Shown: positions 1-5,824, numbered from the stretch's first letter. The stretch: 5,824 nucleotides of DNA from Bacteroidota bacterium (GCA_024640835.1 JAHEEH010000147.1:1-5824); one strand, 5' to 3'. Program-made: numbers and translations. Notes: generated from the sequence alone by a model not told the origin.

Positions 1-1
1 G

Positions 2-907
2 GCCGAGTGGGGCTTCGATTTCGCCCGGCTCCCCATGTCGTACTGGTCGTGGTCCAGCCCGGACGACTGGCTCGCGATCGATGACACGGTGCTGGCGTAC
101 GTGGACCAGGCCGTGGAGTTCGGTCGGCAGTACGGCGTCCACGTGAACCTGAACTTCCACCGCATTCCCGGCTGGTGCGTGAACGGACCCGAGCTCGAGC
201 CGCACCGGCTGTTTGCCGGGCCGCCCGAGTCCCAGGCCCTCGCACTGGAGGCCGCGAGCCACCACTGGAGACATTTCGCCGAGCGCTACCGGGGCATTCC
301 GAGCGATCGCCTCTCGTTCGACCTCTTCAACGAGCCGCCCTGGATGCAGGACCAGGCCCGGTACGTGGAGATTGCCCGCACGCTCGTGGGCGCCATCCGC
401 GAAATCGACCCCGACCGCCTGATCGTGACCGACGGCGCCGACATCGGGCAGACGCCCGTGATGGGCCTCGTGGACCTGGGTCTCGTGCAGAGCACGCGCG
501 GGTACCTGCCCAAGATGGTGAGCCACTACACGGCCACCTGGGTCCCGGAGAACGAATTCGAGTCGCTCGAGGAGCCGACGTGGCCCATGACCGACCGGAA
601 CGGCGTCCTCTGGGACCGCGACACGCTGCGCGAGCGGCTCATCGTGCCCTGGCTGCCGCTGGTGGACGCGGGCGTTCCCGTCCACGTGGGCGAGTGGGGC
701 TGCTACATCAGGACGCCGCACGACGTCGCGATCGCGTGGATGACGGACCTTCTGTCCCTGTGGAAGGAGATGAACTGGGGCTGGGCGATGTGGAATCTGC
801 GTGGCCAGTTCGGAATCGTGGACTCGGGCCGCGCGGACGTGCAGTACGAAGCCTGGCGCGGGCACCTTCTGGACCGGAGAATGCTCGAAATGCTGAAGGA
901 GGGCTGA
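2..907 (+). CDS. Glycoside hydrolase family 5 (cellulase-like) enzyme, 5' partial
   Basis: This is the C-terminal part of a retaining endo-type beta-glycosidase of family GH5, which hydrolyses beta-linked glucans or mannans. The frame is open to the left window edge: residues before the Met at base 35 read AEWGFDFARLP, the GH5 beta-strand with the conserved Arg, so the true start lies upstream and that Met is internal. Counting Met35 as residue 1, visible motifs are NFHRIPGWC (40-48), the acid/base Glu100 in FDLFNEPP, HY at 164-165, the nucleophile Glu220 in HVGEWGCY, and the late strand WAMWNLRG (250-257). The catalytic core is therefore intact from strand 2 onward. Any signal peptide would lie outside the window. 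It ends with TGA five bases before the AGE-family gene, which points to one operon. Family assignment is strong; substrate is not determinable from sequence reading. Confidence 0.92.
   Translation, partial: AEWGFDFARLPMSYWSWSSPDDWLAIDDTVLAYVDQAVEFGRQYGVHVNLNFHRIPGWCVNGPELEPHRLFAGPPESQALALEAASHHWRHFAERYRGIPSDRLSFDLFNEPPWMQDQARYVEIARTLVGAIREIDPDRLIVTDGADIGQTPVMGLVDLGLVQSTRGYLPKMVSHYTATWVPENEFESLEEPTWPMTDRNGVLWDRDTLRERLIVPWLPLVDAGVPVHVGEWGCYIRTPHDVAIAWMTDLLSLWKEMNWGWAMWNLRGQFGIVDSGRADVQYEAWRGHLLDRRMLEMLKEG
896..903 (+). promoter_or_regulatory. Strong Shine-Dalgarno for the AGE-family gene
   Basis: AAGGAGGG lies in the last codons of the GH5 gene, with about ten bases between its AGGAGG core and the ATG at 913. 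It fixes the start of the AGE-family gene although the same frame is open far upstream, and it supports co-translation of the pair. It is the clearest ribosome binding site in the window. Confidence 0.75.
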
Positions 908-912
908 CGACG

Positions 913-957
913 ATGCGATGGACCCTGCTCATCCTCACCCTCGCCGCGGCCGGATGC
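913..957 (+). other. Lipoprotein signal peptide of the AGE-family protein
   Basis: Residues 1-15 comprise a short charged start (Met-Arg), a hydrophobic run of Leu/Ile/Ala, and AAAGC with the candidate lipidated Cys15. The -3 Ala is less typical than Leu, so this is a good but not perfect lipobox. The signal is short, as lipoprotein signals can be. Confidence 0.7.
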
Positions 958-2286
958 GGCTCGGAGCCGCGCGAAGCGCTGGACGCCCGGGGGCGTACGG
1001 AGACGCGCGCCGAGGTGCTGCGGCTCCTGGAAGCCAACGTCCTGACGGCGTGGTACCCGCGCGCCATCGACACGGTCGCAGGCGGATACCTGAGCGATTT
1101 CGACGCCGACTGGGTCGCGGGCGGGCCGCAGGACAAGATGATCGTCACCCAGGCGCGGCACGTGTGGACGACCGCACGGGCCGGGGAATTCCTGGAGGAG
1201 CCCGACACCTGGCTTCCACGCTCCGCCCACGGCGCGGACTTTCTCGCCCGGTCGATGTGGGACGACGCGGAGGGAGGATTCTTCTGGATGGTCACCCGGG
1301 AGGGGGTGCCGGTACCCGAGGCGGACGGCCATCTCCTCAAGCAGTCGTACGGGAACGCGTTCGCGATCTACGGACTCGCGGCATACGCGGACGTCTCGAA
1401 CGATCCGGCGGCCCTTGCACTCGCCACGAGGGCCTTTCGATGGCTGGACGGACATGCGCACGATCCGGTGCACGGCGGGTACTACAACTTCCTCGAGCGT
1501 GACGGAACACCGCTCCGCCGGGGCCTGGCCGGCCGCACCACCGGGGAGACCTACGACCCGACCCCCGCCAAGGACCAGAACTCGTCCATCCACATCCTGG
1601 AGGCCTTCACGGAGCTCTACCGGGTCTGGCCCGACTCCGTCCTGCGGGAGCGCCTGGCCGAGATGCTGCACCTCGTGCGCGACACGATGGTCACGGATCC
1701 GGGCACGTTGCAGCAGTTCTTCCTCGAGGACTGGTCGCGCGTCTCGTACCGGGATTCGACGGACGCGAAGCGCCGGGCGAACGAGTACCTGGACCACGTT
1801 TCCTTCGGTCACGACGTCGAGACCGCGTACCTGATGCTGGAGGCGTCCGAGGCCCTCGGAAGCATCGACGAGACCGTGCGGTCGCTCGTGGTCGGGAAGC
1901 GCATGCTGGACCACGCATTGCGGAACGGCTGGGACGCAGAGAACGGCGGCTTCGTGGACGCCGGCTACTACCTGAAGGGGGATTCAACCATCACGATCCT
2001 GCGCGACACGAAGAACTGGTGGGCGCAGGCGGAGGGGTTGAACACGCTCCTGCTGTACGGAAGCCTGTTTCCAGAGGACAGCCTGGCGTACCGCGAACGC
2101 TTCCTGGACCTGTGGGCGTACGTGTCGTCCTTCCTCGTCGACCACGAACGAGGGGGCTGGTACGAGGGAGGCCTGGACCGACAGCCCGCATTCGCGGACG
2201 GACCCAAGGCCCACATCTGGAAAGGGCCCTATCACACGGCCCGGGCCCTCATGAACGTGGCCCGCAGGCTGGGTGGAGGGGAGTGA
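913..2286 (+). CDS. AGE-family sugar epimerase/isomerase, predicted lipoprotein
   Basis: A 457-residue protein of the N-acylglucosamine 2-epimerase / cellobiose 2-epimerase (AGE) family, (alpha/alpha)6-barrel enzymes that epimerise or isomerise the reducing-end sugar. Motifs in order: Arg82 in ARHVW; SYGNAFAIYGL (145-155); KDQNSSIHILEAF with His227 (220-232); SFGHDVETAYL with His300 (297-307); NWWAQAE (368-374); WKGPYHTARALMN with His441 (436-448). Arg82, His300 and His441 match the usual catalytic set. Where many cellobiose epimerases read NTHLH, this protein has NSSIH, keeping only the second His; I believe this marks a subgroup rather than a loss. The N-terminus is hydrophobic and ends in AAAGC (Cys15), a lipobox, so the enzyme is predicted to be membrane-anchored outside the cytoplasm, whereas characterised members are mostly cytoplasmic. 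The start is set by the Shine-Dalgarno and the signal peptide. The GH5 neighbour suggests processing of released beta-linked oligosaccharides; exact substrate unknown. Confidence 0.9.
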   Translation: MRWTLLILTLAAAGCGSEPREALDARGRTETRAEVLRLLEANVLTAWYPRAIDTVAGGYLSDFDADWVAGGPQDKMIVTQARHVWTTARAGEFLEEPDTWLPRSAHGADFLARSMWDDAEGGFFWMVTREGVPVPEADGHLLKQSYGNAFAIYGLAAYADVSNDPAALALATRAFRWLDGHAHDPVHGGYYNFLERDGTPLRRGLAGRTTGETYDPTPAKDQNSSIHILEAFTELYRVWPDSVLRERLAEMLHLVRDTMVTDPGTLQQFFLEDWSRVSYRDSTDAKRRANEYLDHVSFGHDVETAYLMLEASEALGSIDETVRSLVVGKRMLDHALRNGWDAENGGFVDAGYYLKGDSTITILRDTKNWWAQAEGLNTLLLYGSLFPEDSLAYRERFLDLWAYVSSFLVDHERGGWYEGGLDRQPAFADGPKAHIWKGPYHTARALMNVARRLGGGE

Positions 2287-2307
2287 CCGGCGCGGACCGA
2301 CCCGACG

Positions 2308-2532
2308 TCAGTTCCGGTGGCAGGCACAGGCCGGCCCGCAGGACGCCCCCTCGGATGCCTGGGCCCTGGACGAGCCCGCGGTCCCTACCGCGATCGGCCT
2401 GAATACACGCTCCGTCCGTTCGGAACCGCACCCCGTGCAGGCCACGGGCGCGCCGTTTGCCTGCTCGGCCATGGACCTCGTGATCTCGAACTCGGTGCCA
2501 CACTGCGTGCAGCGGTAATCGTACCAGGGCAT
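2308..2532 (-). CDS. FmdB-family zinc ribbon protein
   Basis: A 74-residue small protein of the FmdB/CxxC_CXXC_SSSS regulatory family, a cytoplasmic zinc ribbon of poorly known function that is often annotated as a putative regulator. It opens with MPWYDYRC, matching the family's M-P-x-Y-D/E-Y-R-C start. Cys8/Cys11 (CTQC) and Cys32/Cys35 (CTGC) form the predicted metal site, followed by a low-complexity tail ending in CGPACACH (65-72), a common C-terminal flourish in this family. Length is normal. The ATG is separated by one base from the stop of the upstream DUF1801 gene, so translational coupling is likely; no separate Shine-Dalgarno is evident. It converges with the AGE-family gene with 21 bp between the stops. 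Its partner or target cannot be inferred. Confidence 0.9.
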   Translation of the reverse strand: MPWYDYRCTQCGTEFEITRSMAEQANGAPVACTGCGSERTERVFRPIAVGTAGSSRAQASEGASCGPACACHRN

Positions 2533-2533
2533 G

Positions 2534-2956
2534 TCAGCTGTCAGGATATTTCGATTTCATGTGGGAGACCGGACGGTCCACCAGTTCCCTGAGGACGCCG
2601 ACGTCGACGTCCTCCAACCGCTTCAGATACAGGCAGGACTTGCCCGTCCTGTACCTGCCCAACCGTTCCATCAGCGCCTCGTATCGGTCGAAGCCGGGCA
2701 TGATGTAGAGGGTCAGGTTCTGCTTTCGGGGCGAGAAACCGGTCAGGGGCCACTCGCCCTCGCGCCCGCTCTCGTACCGGTAGCGGTACGCGCCGAATCC
2801 CACGATGCCGGGGCCCCACATCCGGGGCTCCTCGCCGGTGACCTCCTGCATCAGGGCGAGCACGGCGTACGAGTCGGCACGTTTCCGTTCGTCCGCGACG
2901 GAGTCCAGGAAGGCCGAAACGCTTCCCTCGTGGGGTCGGGTTTTCAGATCGGCCAT
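2534..2956 (-). CDS. DUF1801 domain protein
   Basis: A 140-residue protein of the DUF1801 family (YdhG-like fold), small cytoplasmic proteins of unestablished function; some relatives were named iron chaperone-like. Family-typical segments read in order: MADLKTRP (1-8), SVSAFLDSVADERKRADS (12-29), a TGEEPRMWG stretch (40-48), IVGFGAYRYRYESGREGEW (51-69), GFSPRKQNLTLY (73-84), and TGKSCLYLKRLEDVD (104-118). It looks complete. The frame stays open upstream to base 3043, but the family's conserved N-terminus begins at the Met at 2956; the extra 29 residues are not family-like, so I chose the shorter start. No strong Shine-Dalgarno precedes it. It is the first gene of a two-gene unit with the FmdB-type gene and is divergent from the cytochrome gene. 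No role follows from the context. Confidence 0.9.
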   Translation of the reverse strand: MADLKTRPHEGSVSAFLDSVADERKRADSYAVLALMQEVTGEEPRMWGPGIVGFGAYRYRYESGREGEWPLTGFSPRKQNLTLYIMPGFDRYEALMERLGRYRTGKSCLYLKRLEDVDVGVLRELVDRPVSHMKSKYPDS

Positions 2957-3057
2957 GGCATGGGGATTTGCGGCGAGCCCTGTGCACGCTCGGGCGCCCG
3001 AACGGATCCGGCCGCTCCCTTTGGCTATCTTCAGCCGCCTCACGCCCGCACTGACTC
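2957..3057. promoter_or_regulatory. Divergent intergenic control region
   Basis: This 101-bp gap separates the divergent starts of the DUF1801 and cytochrome genes and should hold promoters for both. On the plus strand TATCTT at 3026-3031 is a possible -10 box, 26 bases before the cytochrome ATG; no clear -35 box stands at the matching distance. Two perfect palindromes, a 12-mer (2990-3001) and an 8-mer (3003-3010), would overlap the -35 position of that promoter. No Shine-Dalgarno is visible before the cytochrome start. No convincing minus-strand promoter was found. The region's role follows from gene orientation; the individual boxes are weak. Confidence 0.5.
2990..3010. repeat. Adjacent palindromes, candidate operator
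   Basis: TCGGGCGCCCGA (2990-3001) is a perfect 12-bp palindrome. One base later CGGATCCG (3003-3010) is a perfect 8-bp palindrome. They sit in the divergent non-coding gap just upstream of the candidate -10 box. In DNA this GC-rich a few 12-bp palindromes are expected by chance in a window of this size, so the placement is the only argument for function. Confidence 0.3.
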
Positions 3058-3111
3058 ATGCGTCTCCCGGCCCTTCTGCTGTCTGCTGGTGTCCTGGCCG
3101 TGATCGGTTGC
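3058..3111 (+). other. Lipoprotein signal peptide of the cytochrome
   Basis: Residues 1-18 have Arg2, a Leu/Ala/Val-rich core and the lipobox VIGC with Cys18. Export is required for haem attachment to CXXCH motifs, so the signal and haem motifs support each other. Lipidation would hold the cytochrome at the membrane surface. Confidence 0.8.
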
Positions 3112-4335
3112 GCGGGGCCCGACGGCCCGGCGACCTACGTGGGGGGCTCGGCGTGCGTCTCCTGCCACGAACCGGAGACCGCGGCCTGGACCGGCTCCGA
3201 CCACGACCTGGCCATGGACCAGGCGACCGACTCGACCGTGCTGGCGCCGTTCGGCGGAGAAGCCGCCGAGCATGCCGGGCTGCGGACGACCTTCTTCCGC
3301 GACGGCGCGCGGTTCATGGTGCGCACGGACGGGCCGGACGGTTCCCCTCAGGACTTCGAGGTCCGGTACGTGTTCGGCGTCCGACCGCTTCAGCAGTACC
3401 TGGTCCCGCTGCCGAACGGACGTCTGCAGGCCCTTCCTTTTGCCTGGGATACCCGCCCCGGAGAGCACGCCTGGTTCCACCTGTACCCGGACGACTCCGT
3501 TACGACCCGCGATCCGCTGCACTGGACCGGCGCCTTCCAGAACTGGAACCACATGTGCGCGGACTGCCACTCGACGAACCTCGTCAAGGGCTACGATGCC
3601 GACGCGAAGGCGTTCTCGACGACCTGGTCGGACATCGACGTCTCGTGCGAGGCCTGCCACGGACCCGGATCCGGGCACGTCGCGTGGGCCAGGAAACGAA
3701 GCCGGTTTCCGCTCCTGGTCCCGGAGCCCGACACCCTCACCGAGAAGGCGATGGGACTCGTCGTATCGATCCACGACCGAGCGATCTGGGCGTGGGAGAT
3801 GGACTCCACGACGGGCATCGCCCGGAGGACGCGTCCGAGGGGCGCCACGCAGGACCTTCCGACCTGCGCCAGGTGCCACTCGCGCCGGGCGAGCCTCCGG
3901 CCGGAGTACGCCTTCGGACGGCCCTTCGAAGACACGCATGTCGTCGAGCCGCCCGTGCCGCCCCTCTACCACGCGGACGGACAGGTGCTGGAGGAGGATT
4001 ACGTGTATGCCTCCTTCCTGCAGAGCCGGATGTACCGTGCCGGCGTCACGTGCGGCAACTGCCATGATCCGCACGGCCTGCGTGCACGGGCCGATGGCAA
4101 TCTTCTTTGCCGGACCTGCCACGACGCGGCCCGGTTCGATACGACTTCGCACCACGGACACCGGCCGGGGACGCCCGGTTCACTGTGCGTGGACTGTCAC
4201 ATGCCGGAGACGACGTACATGGGCGTGGACGCACGGCGCGACCATTCCTTCTCCACGCCGCGACCTGCGCTTTCGCAGGTGACCGGGGTGCCGAACGCCT
4301 GCACCGGCTGCCACGCCGAGCGCACGGACGAGTGA
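3058..4335 (+). CDS. Octahaem c-type cytochrome lipoprotein (N-terminal part of a cytochrome-HEAT-TPR protein)
   Basis: A 425-residue exported multihaem cytochrome, presumably an electron carrier or redox enzyme. Residues 1-18 form a lipoprotein signal ending in VIGC (Cys18). Eight CXXCH haem-binding motifs start at Cys33, 167, 197, 270, 332, 351, 377 and 415. The first, VGGSACVSCH followed by AAWTGSDHDLAM, and the last stretch, RDHSFSTPRPALS (393-406) then PNACTGCHAERTDE, fit a recurrent family of cytochrome c554-like proteins with C-terminal HEAT/TPR repeats. Translation stops at TGA (4333-4335) directly after RTDE, a point where I recall relatives continuing with Trp-Ala and into the repeats. 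The same frame continues 336 codons beyond, so this is probably the 5' part of one interrupted gene; all eight haem motifs precede the stop, so the truncated product could still be a cytochrome. The ATG is supported by the lipoprotein signal; no Shine-Dalgarno is seen. Substrate and electron partners are unknown. Confidence 0.88.
   Translation: MRLPALLLSAGVLAVIGCAGPDGPATYVGGSACVSCHEPETAAWTGSDHDLAMDQATDSTVLAPFGGEAAEHAGLRTTFFRDGARFMVRTDGPDGSPQDFEVRYVFGVRPLQQYLVPLPNGRLQALPFAWDTRPGEHAWFHLYPDDSVTTRDPLHWTGAFQNWNHMCADCHSTNLVKGYDADAKAFSTTWSDIDVSCEACHGPGSGHVAWARKRSRFPLLVPEPDTLTEKAMGLVVSIHDRAIWAWEMDSTTGIARRTRPRGATQDLPTCARCHSRRASLRPEYAFGRPFEDTHVVEPPVPPLYHADGQVLEEDYVYASFLQSRMYRAGVTCGNCHDPHGLRARADGNLLCRTCHDAARFDTTSHHGHRPGTPGSLCVDCHMPETTYMGVDARRDHSFSTPRPALSQVTGVPNACTGCHAERTDE
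4333..4335 (+). other. In-frame TGA joining cytochrome and HEAT/TPR reading frames
   Basis: The codon after ...CHAERTDE is TGA, then the frame continues AVRELALLGQAPES without shift into HEAT-like and TPR repeats. From memory of the family, this position usually carries Trp followed by Ala, so a single G-to-A change of TGG would explain it. TGA serves as a normal stop for the GH5, AGE, FmdB and DUF1801 genes here, so a general TGA-to-Trp code is unlikely. Options are a real nonsense mutation, a sequencing error, a split gene, or local readthrough. Confidence 0.8.
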
Positions 4336-4470
4336 GCGGTCCGTGAACTCGCCCTCCTGGGGCAGGCGCCCGAATCGCCCGCCTTCGCGCTCGCCTTCCA
4401 CGCCGCCCGCTCGGGCGATCCCGATGCCGAATCGAAGCTGCTGGGAGTCTTCGCGGACACCTCGGAGGCC

Positions 4471-5346
4471 GTGGTGCGGCGGGCCGGAGCGCTGCGACTC
4501 CTGCGATCGGTGGCGGGGCGCCGCACCGTTCCGGCCATCGAGCGGGCCCTCACGAGCCGGGAGCCGTACCTGCGGTGGGCCGCGCTCGATCTGCTCCACC
4601 TGGTTTCGCCGGACGAACGGGCGTCCCTCGGCATCGCGCTGCTGCGGGATCCGGTCCTCTCCGTCCGGATCGAGGCCGCGCGCGTCCTGGCCGACGCGGA
4701 CACCCGGGCCACCCTTCTCCCTCGGGACCGGACGGTCTTCGAGCAGGCCCTGAACGAGTACCTCGCCGTCCTCCGGATGGATGCCGACCGGCCCGAGGCG
4801 CAGGCGAACCTGGGGGTCGTCCTGGGAGCCATGGGCGACCTGCAGGGCGCCGAGCAGGCCTTCGGGGAGTCTCTCCGCCTCTCGCCCTGGTTCGCGCAGG
4901 CCATCGTGAACCTGGCCGATCTCTACCGGGCGACCGGGCGCGACGCCGAGGGCGAGGCCCTGCTGCGCGACGGCGTGGAACGGCTGCCGGACTCGGCCGA
5001 CCTCTACCACGCGCTCGGCCTCCTTCTCGTGCGGGAGAGGCGGATCGACGAGGCCCTCGACGCGCTGGCCGCCGCCGCCCGGCTGCGCCCCGACGAACTC
5101 CGCTTCGGATACGTCCTGGTGGTGGCCCTCCACTCGGCCGAACGCGACACGGAGGCCCTCGACGTGCTGACGGCGCTGCTCGCCCGCCGTCCTTCCAGCC
5201 CCGAGCTGCTCTTTCTCCTCGCGACCATCCACCGGGACCGGGGCGAGACGCGCCTCGCCCTCGAAGCCGCCCGCCGACTGGCCGGGGCCGCTCCGGAGGA
5301 TCCTCGCGGCCGGGCCCTCATCGATCTCCTGGGCAACCGGGACTAG
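4471..5346 (+). CDS. HEAT-like and TPR repeat protein (C-terminal part of the interrupted cytochrome)
   Basis: A protein-interaction module. Coding-like sequence in this frame actually begins at 4336, just after the TGA, giving 336 residues; the first usable start codons are GTG 4471 and GTG 4474. GGAGG at 4464-4468 sits five bases before GTG 4474, so separate translation is possible. Residue numbers here count GTG 4471 as 1. Residues 1-77 have the alternating helical pattern of HEAT-like repeats (AGALRLL, YLRWAALDLL, VRIEAARVLAD). From about residue 87 come a half repeat and five TPR units, e.g. AQANLGVVLGAMGDLQGAEQAF and YHALGLLLVRERRIDEALDAL. There is no signal peptide, so on its own this product would be cytoplasmic, unlike the parent protein's expected location. 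Frame, codon use and absence of other stops match the cytochrome part. I regard it most likely as the 3' portion of that gene rather than an independent gene. Confidence 0.7.
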   Translation: MVRRAGALRLLRSVAGRRTVPAIERALTSREPYLRWAALDLLHLVSPDERASLGIALLRDPVLSVRIEAARVLADADTRATLLPRDRTVFEQALNEYLAVLRMDADRPEAQANLGVVLGAMGDLQGAEQAFGESLRLSPWFAQAIVNLADLYRATGRDAEGEALLRDGVERLPDSADLYHALGLLLVRERRIDEALDALAAAARLRPDELRFGYVLVVALHSAERDTEALDVLTALLARRPSSPELLFLLATIHRDRGETRLALEAARRLAGAAPEDPRGRALIDLLGNRD

Positions 5347-5356
5347 TGCGCGGGTC

Positions 5357-5824
5357 CTATCCGCCGATTCCGAATACCCGGTTCACGTTGAACCCGAAGC
5401 GGAAATCACCCGCGAAGAAGTCATCCGTGTTCCTGGCCATCACGTGCTGCTCGGTGAGCCACCAGGACGATGCAAGGAAGACCTGGAACACGTGTCCGCC
5501 CGTCTCGATGTCGAGACCGACCGCTACGGCGTCCCGCGTACCGTCGGATCGCTCTCCGAGAACGGGGATGTACTCGATGGTGGCGCCCAGCCAGTCGTTC
5601 AGCACGACCCGTCCGCCCAGGGCGACCGCAAAATGCGTGTTCTCCTCGATCAACGACGATCCTTCGGGCCCGGTCTCGGCATATACGAGGTTGAAATGGG
5701 ACACCATGGGGGTCACCTGGATGCTTACGCGATCCGATACCCGGCGGGCCACGAGAACGGAACCCAGGTAGGAAAGGCGATCCGCGAACTCGAAGCCGTT
5801 TCGCTCCGTCCGGATTCCCACGTC
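5357..5824 (-). CDS. DUF5777-family outer-membrane beta-barrel protein, 5' partial
   Basis: The C-terminal 155 or so residues of a protein resembling the DUF5777 beta-barrel family, of unknown function and presumably in the outer membrane. The frame is open to the right window edge, so the Met at 5821 is probably internal and the signal peptide lies outside. Alternating polar and hydrophobic strands are visible: SYLGSVLVARRVSDRVSIQV, FAVALGGRVVLNDWLGATIEY, and the family-like VGLDIETGGHVFQVFLASSWWLTEQHVM. The end, FFAGDFRFGFNVNRVFGIGG, resembles the family's GDIRFGFNISRVF terminus, and a Phe-containing closing strand suits a barrel substrate of the BAM machinery. The stop lies 10 bp from that of the cytochrome/TPR locus in convergent orientation, so it is not co-transcribed with it. 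Relatives, as I recall, often occur near cytochrome genes, but that is only suggestive here. Confidence 0.82.
   Translation of the reverse strand, partial: DVGIRTERNGFEFADRLSYLGSVLVARRVSDRVSIQVTPMVSHFNLVYAETGPEGSSLIEENTHFAVALGGRVVLNDWLGATIEYIPVLGERSDGTRDAVAVGLDIETGGHVFQVFLASSWWLTEQHVMARNTDDFFAGDFRFGFNVNRVFGIGG

Noticed and set aside
175..912. Open plus-strand frame upstream of the AGE-family start, overlapping the GH5 gene.
   Set aside because: Its translation is Arg/Pro/Ala-rich with no recognisable domain, while the GH5 frame has intact catalytic motifs. The AGE protein begins at 913 with a Shine-Dalgarno and signal peptide.
703..1914. 403-codon open frame on the minus strand opposite the AGE-family gene.
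   Set aside because: An antisense shadow in GC-rich DNA: low-complexity composition, no domain, and the plus strand encodes a clear AGE protein.
2287..2307. Terminator between the convergent AGE and FmdB-type genes.
   Set aside because: The 21-bp gap has no stem-loop with a T-run; nothing supports a terminator call.
2957..3043. N-terminal extension of the DUF1801 protein to base 3043.
   Set aside because: The extra 29 residues do not resemble the family, whose conserved start MADLKTRP matches the Met at 2956, and the extension would cover the divergent promoter region.
3040..4161. 373-codon open frame on the minus strand opposite the cytochrome gene.
   Set aside because: Arg/Gly/Val-rich shadow without motifs; the plus strand carries eight CXXCH motifs.
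4333..4368. Selenocysteine insertion at the TGA with a downstream SECIS-like hairpin.
   Set aside because: Only short 4-bp stems are visible (CGCC 4350-4353 with GGCG 4365-4368, or GCCC with GGGC), the expected residue is Trp rather than Cys, and no selenocysteine genes are in view.
4180..5232. 350-codon open frame on the minus strand opposite the HEAT/TPR region.
   Set aside because: Composition typical of antisense frames in high-GC genes; the plus strand has clear TPR periodicity.
5380..5394. GGTTCA-CGT-TGAACC hairpin near the convergent 3' ends as a terminator.
   Set aside because: It lies inside the DUF5777 coding sequence, has only six pairs and no T-run on either side.

Overview
The window is GC-rich (about two thirds by eye), densely coding DNA from a bacterium with an outer membrane. 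Two predicted lipoproteins, a multihaem c-type cytochrome and a DUF5777-type beta-barrel protein support that. The mix (lipoprotein AGE epimerase, CXXCH cytochrome with HEAT/TPR tail, DUF5777 barrel, weak ribosome binding sites) would suit Gemmatimonadota, Rhodothermota/Bacteroidota-like or Acidobacteriota lineages. This assignment is inference; no marker gene is present.

Layout. (1) Bases 2-2286, plus strand: a two-gene carbohydrate operon. The 3' part of a glycoside hydrolase family 5 gene is followed 5 bp later by an AGE-family (N-acylglucosamine/cellobiose 2-epimerase-like) gene encoding a predicted lipoprotein. (2) Bases 2308-2956, minus strand: a two-gene unit, DUF1801 protein then an FmdB-type zinc ribbon protein, with one base between stop and start. 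It converges on the sugar operon (21 bp gap). (3) Bases 2957-3057: a 101-bp divergent control region with two adjacent palindromes and a possible -10 box. (4) Bases 3058-5346, plus strand: an eight-CXXCH cytochrome c lipoprotein and, in the same reading frame after a single TGA, a HEAT-like plus TPR region. Together these look like one ~762-residue protein interrupted by one stop codon. (5) Bases 5357-5824, minus strand: the C-terminal part of a DUF5777-family outer-membrane beta-barrel protein, running off the window edge and converging on the cytochrome locus.

How it fits together. The GH5 enzyme would cut beta-linked glycans, and the lipoprotein epimerase could act on released sugars outside the cytoplasm. 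The cytochrome would be exported, carry up to eight covalent haems and be held at a membrane, with the TPR tail available for protein contacts. The DUF5777 barrel may sit in the outer membrane nearby, but it is on the opposite strand and no functional link is shown.

The most notable point is the in-frame TGA at 4333-4335, where I expect tryptophan from memory of this family. The 336 codons beyond it remain open and protein-like. No tRNA, rRNA, CRISPR array, insertion sequence or convincing terminator was seen. I did not find a wholly new system.
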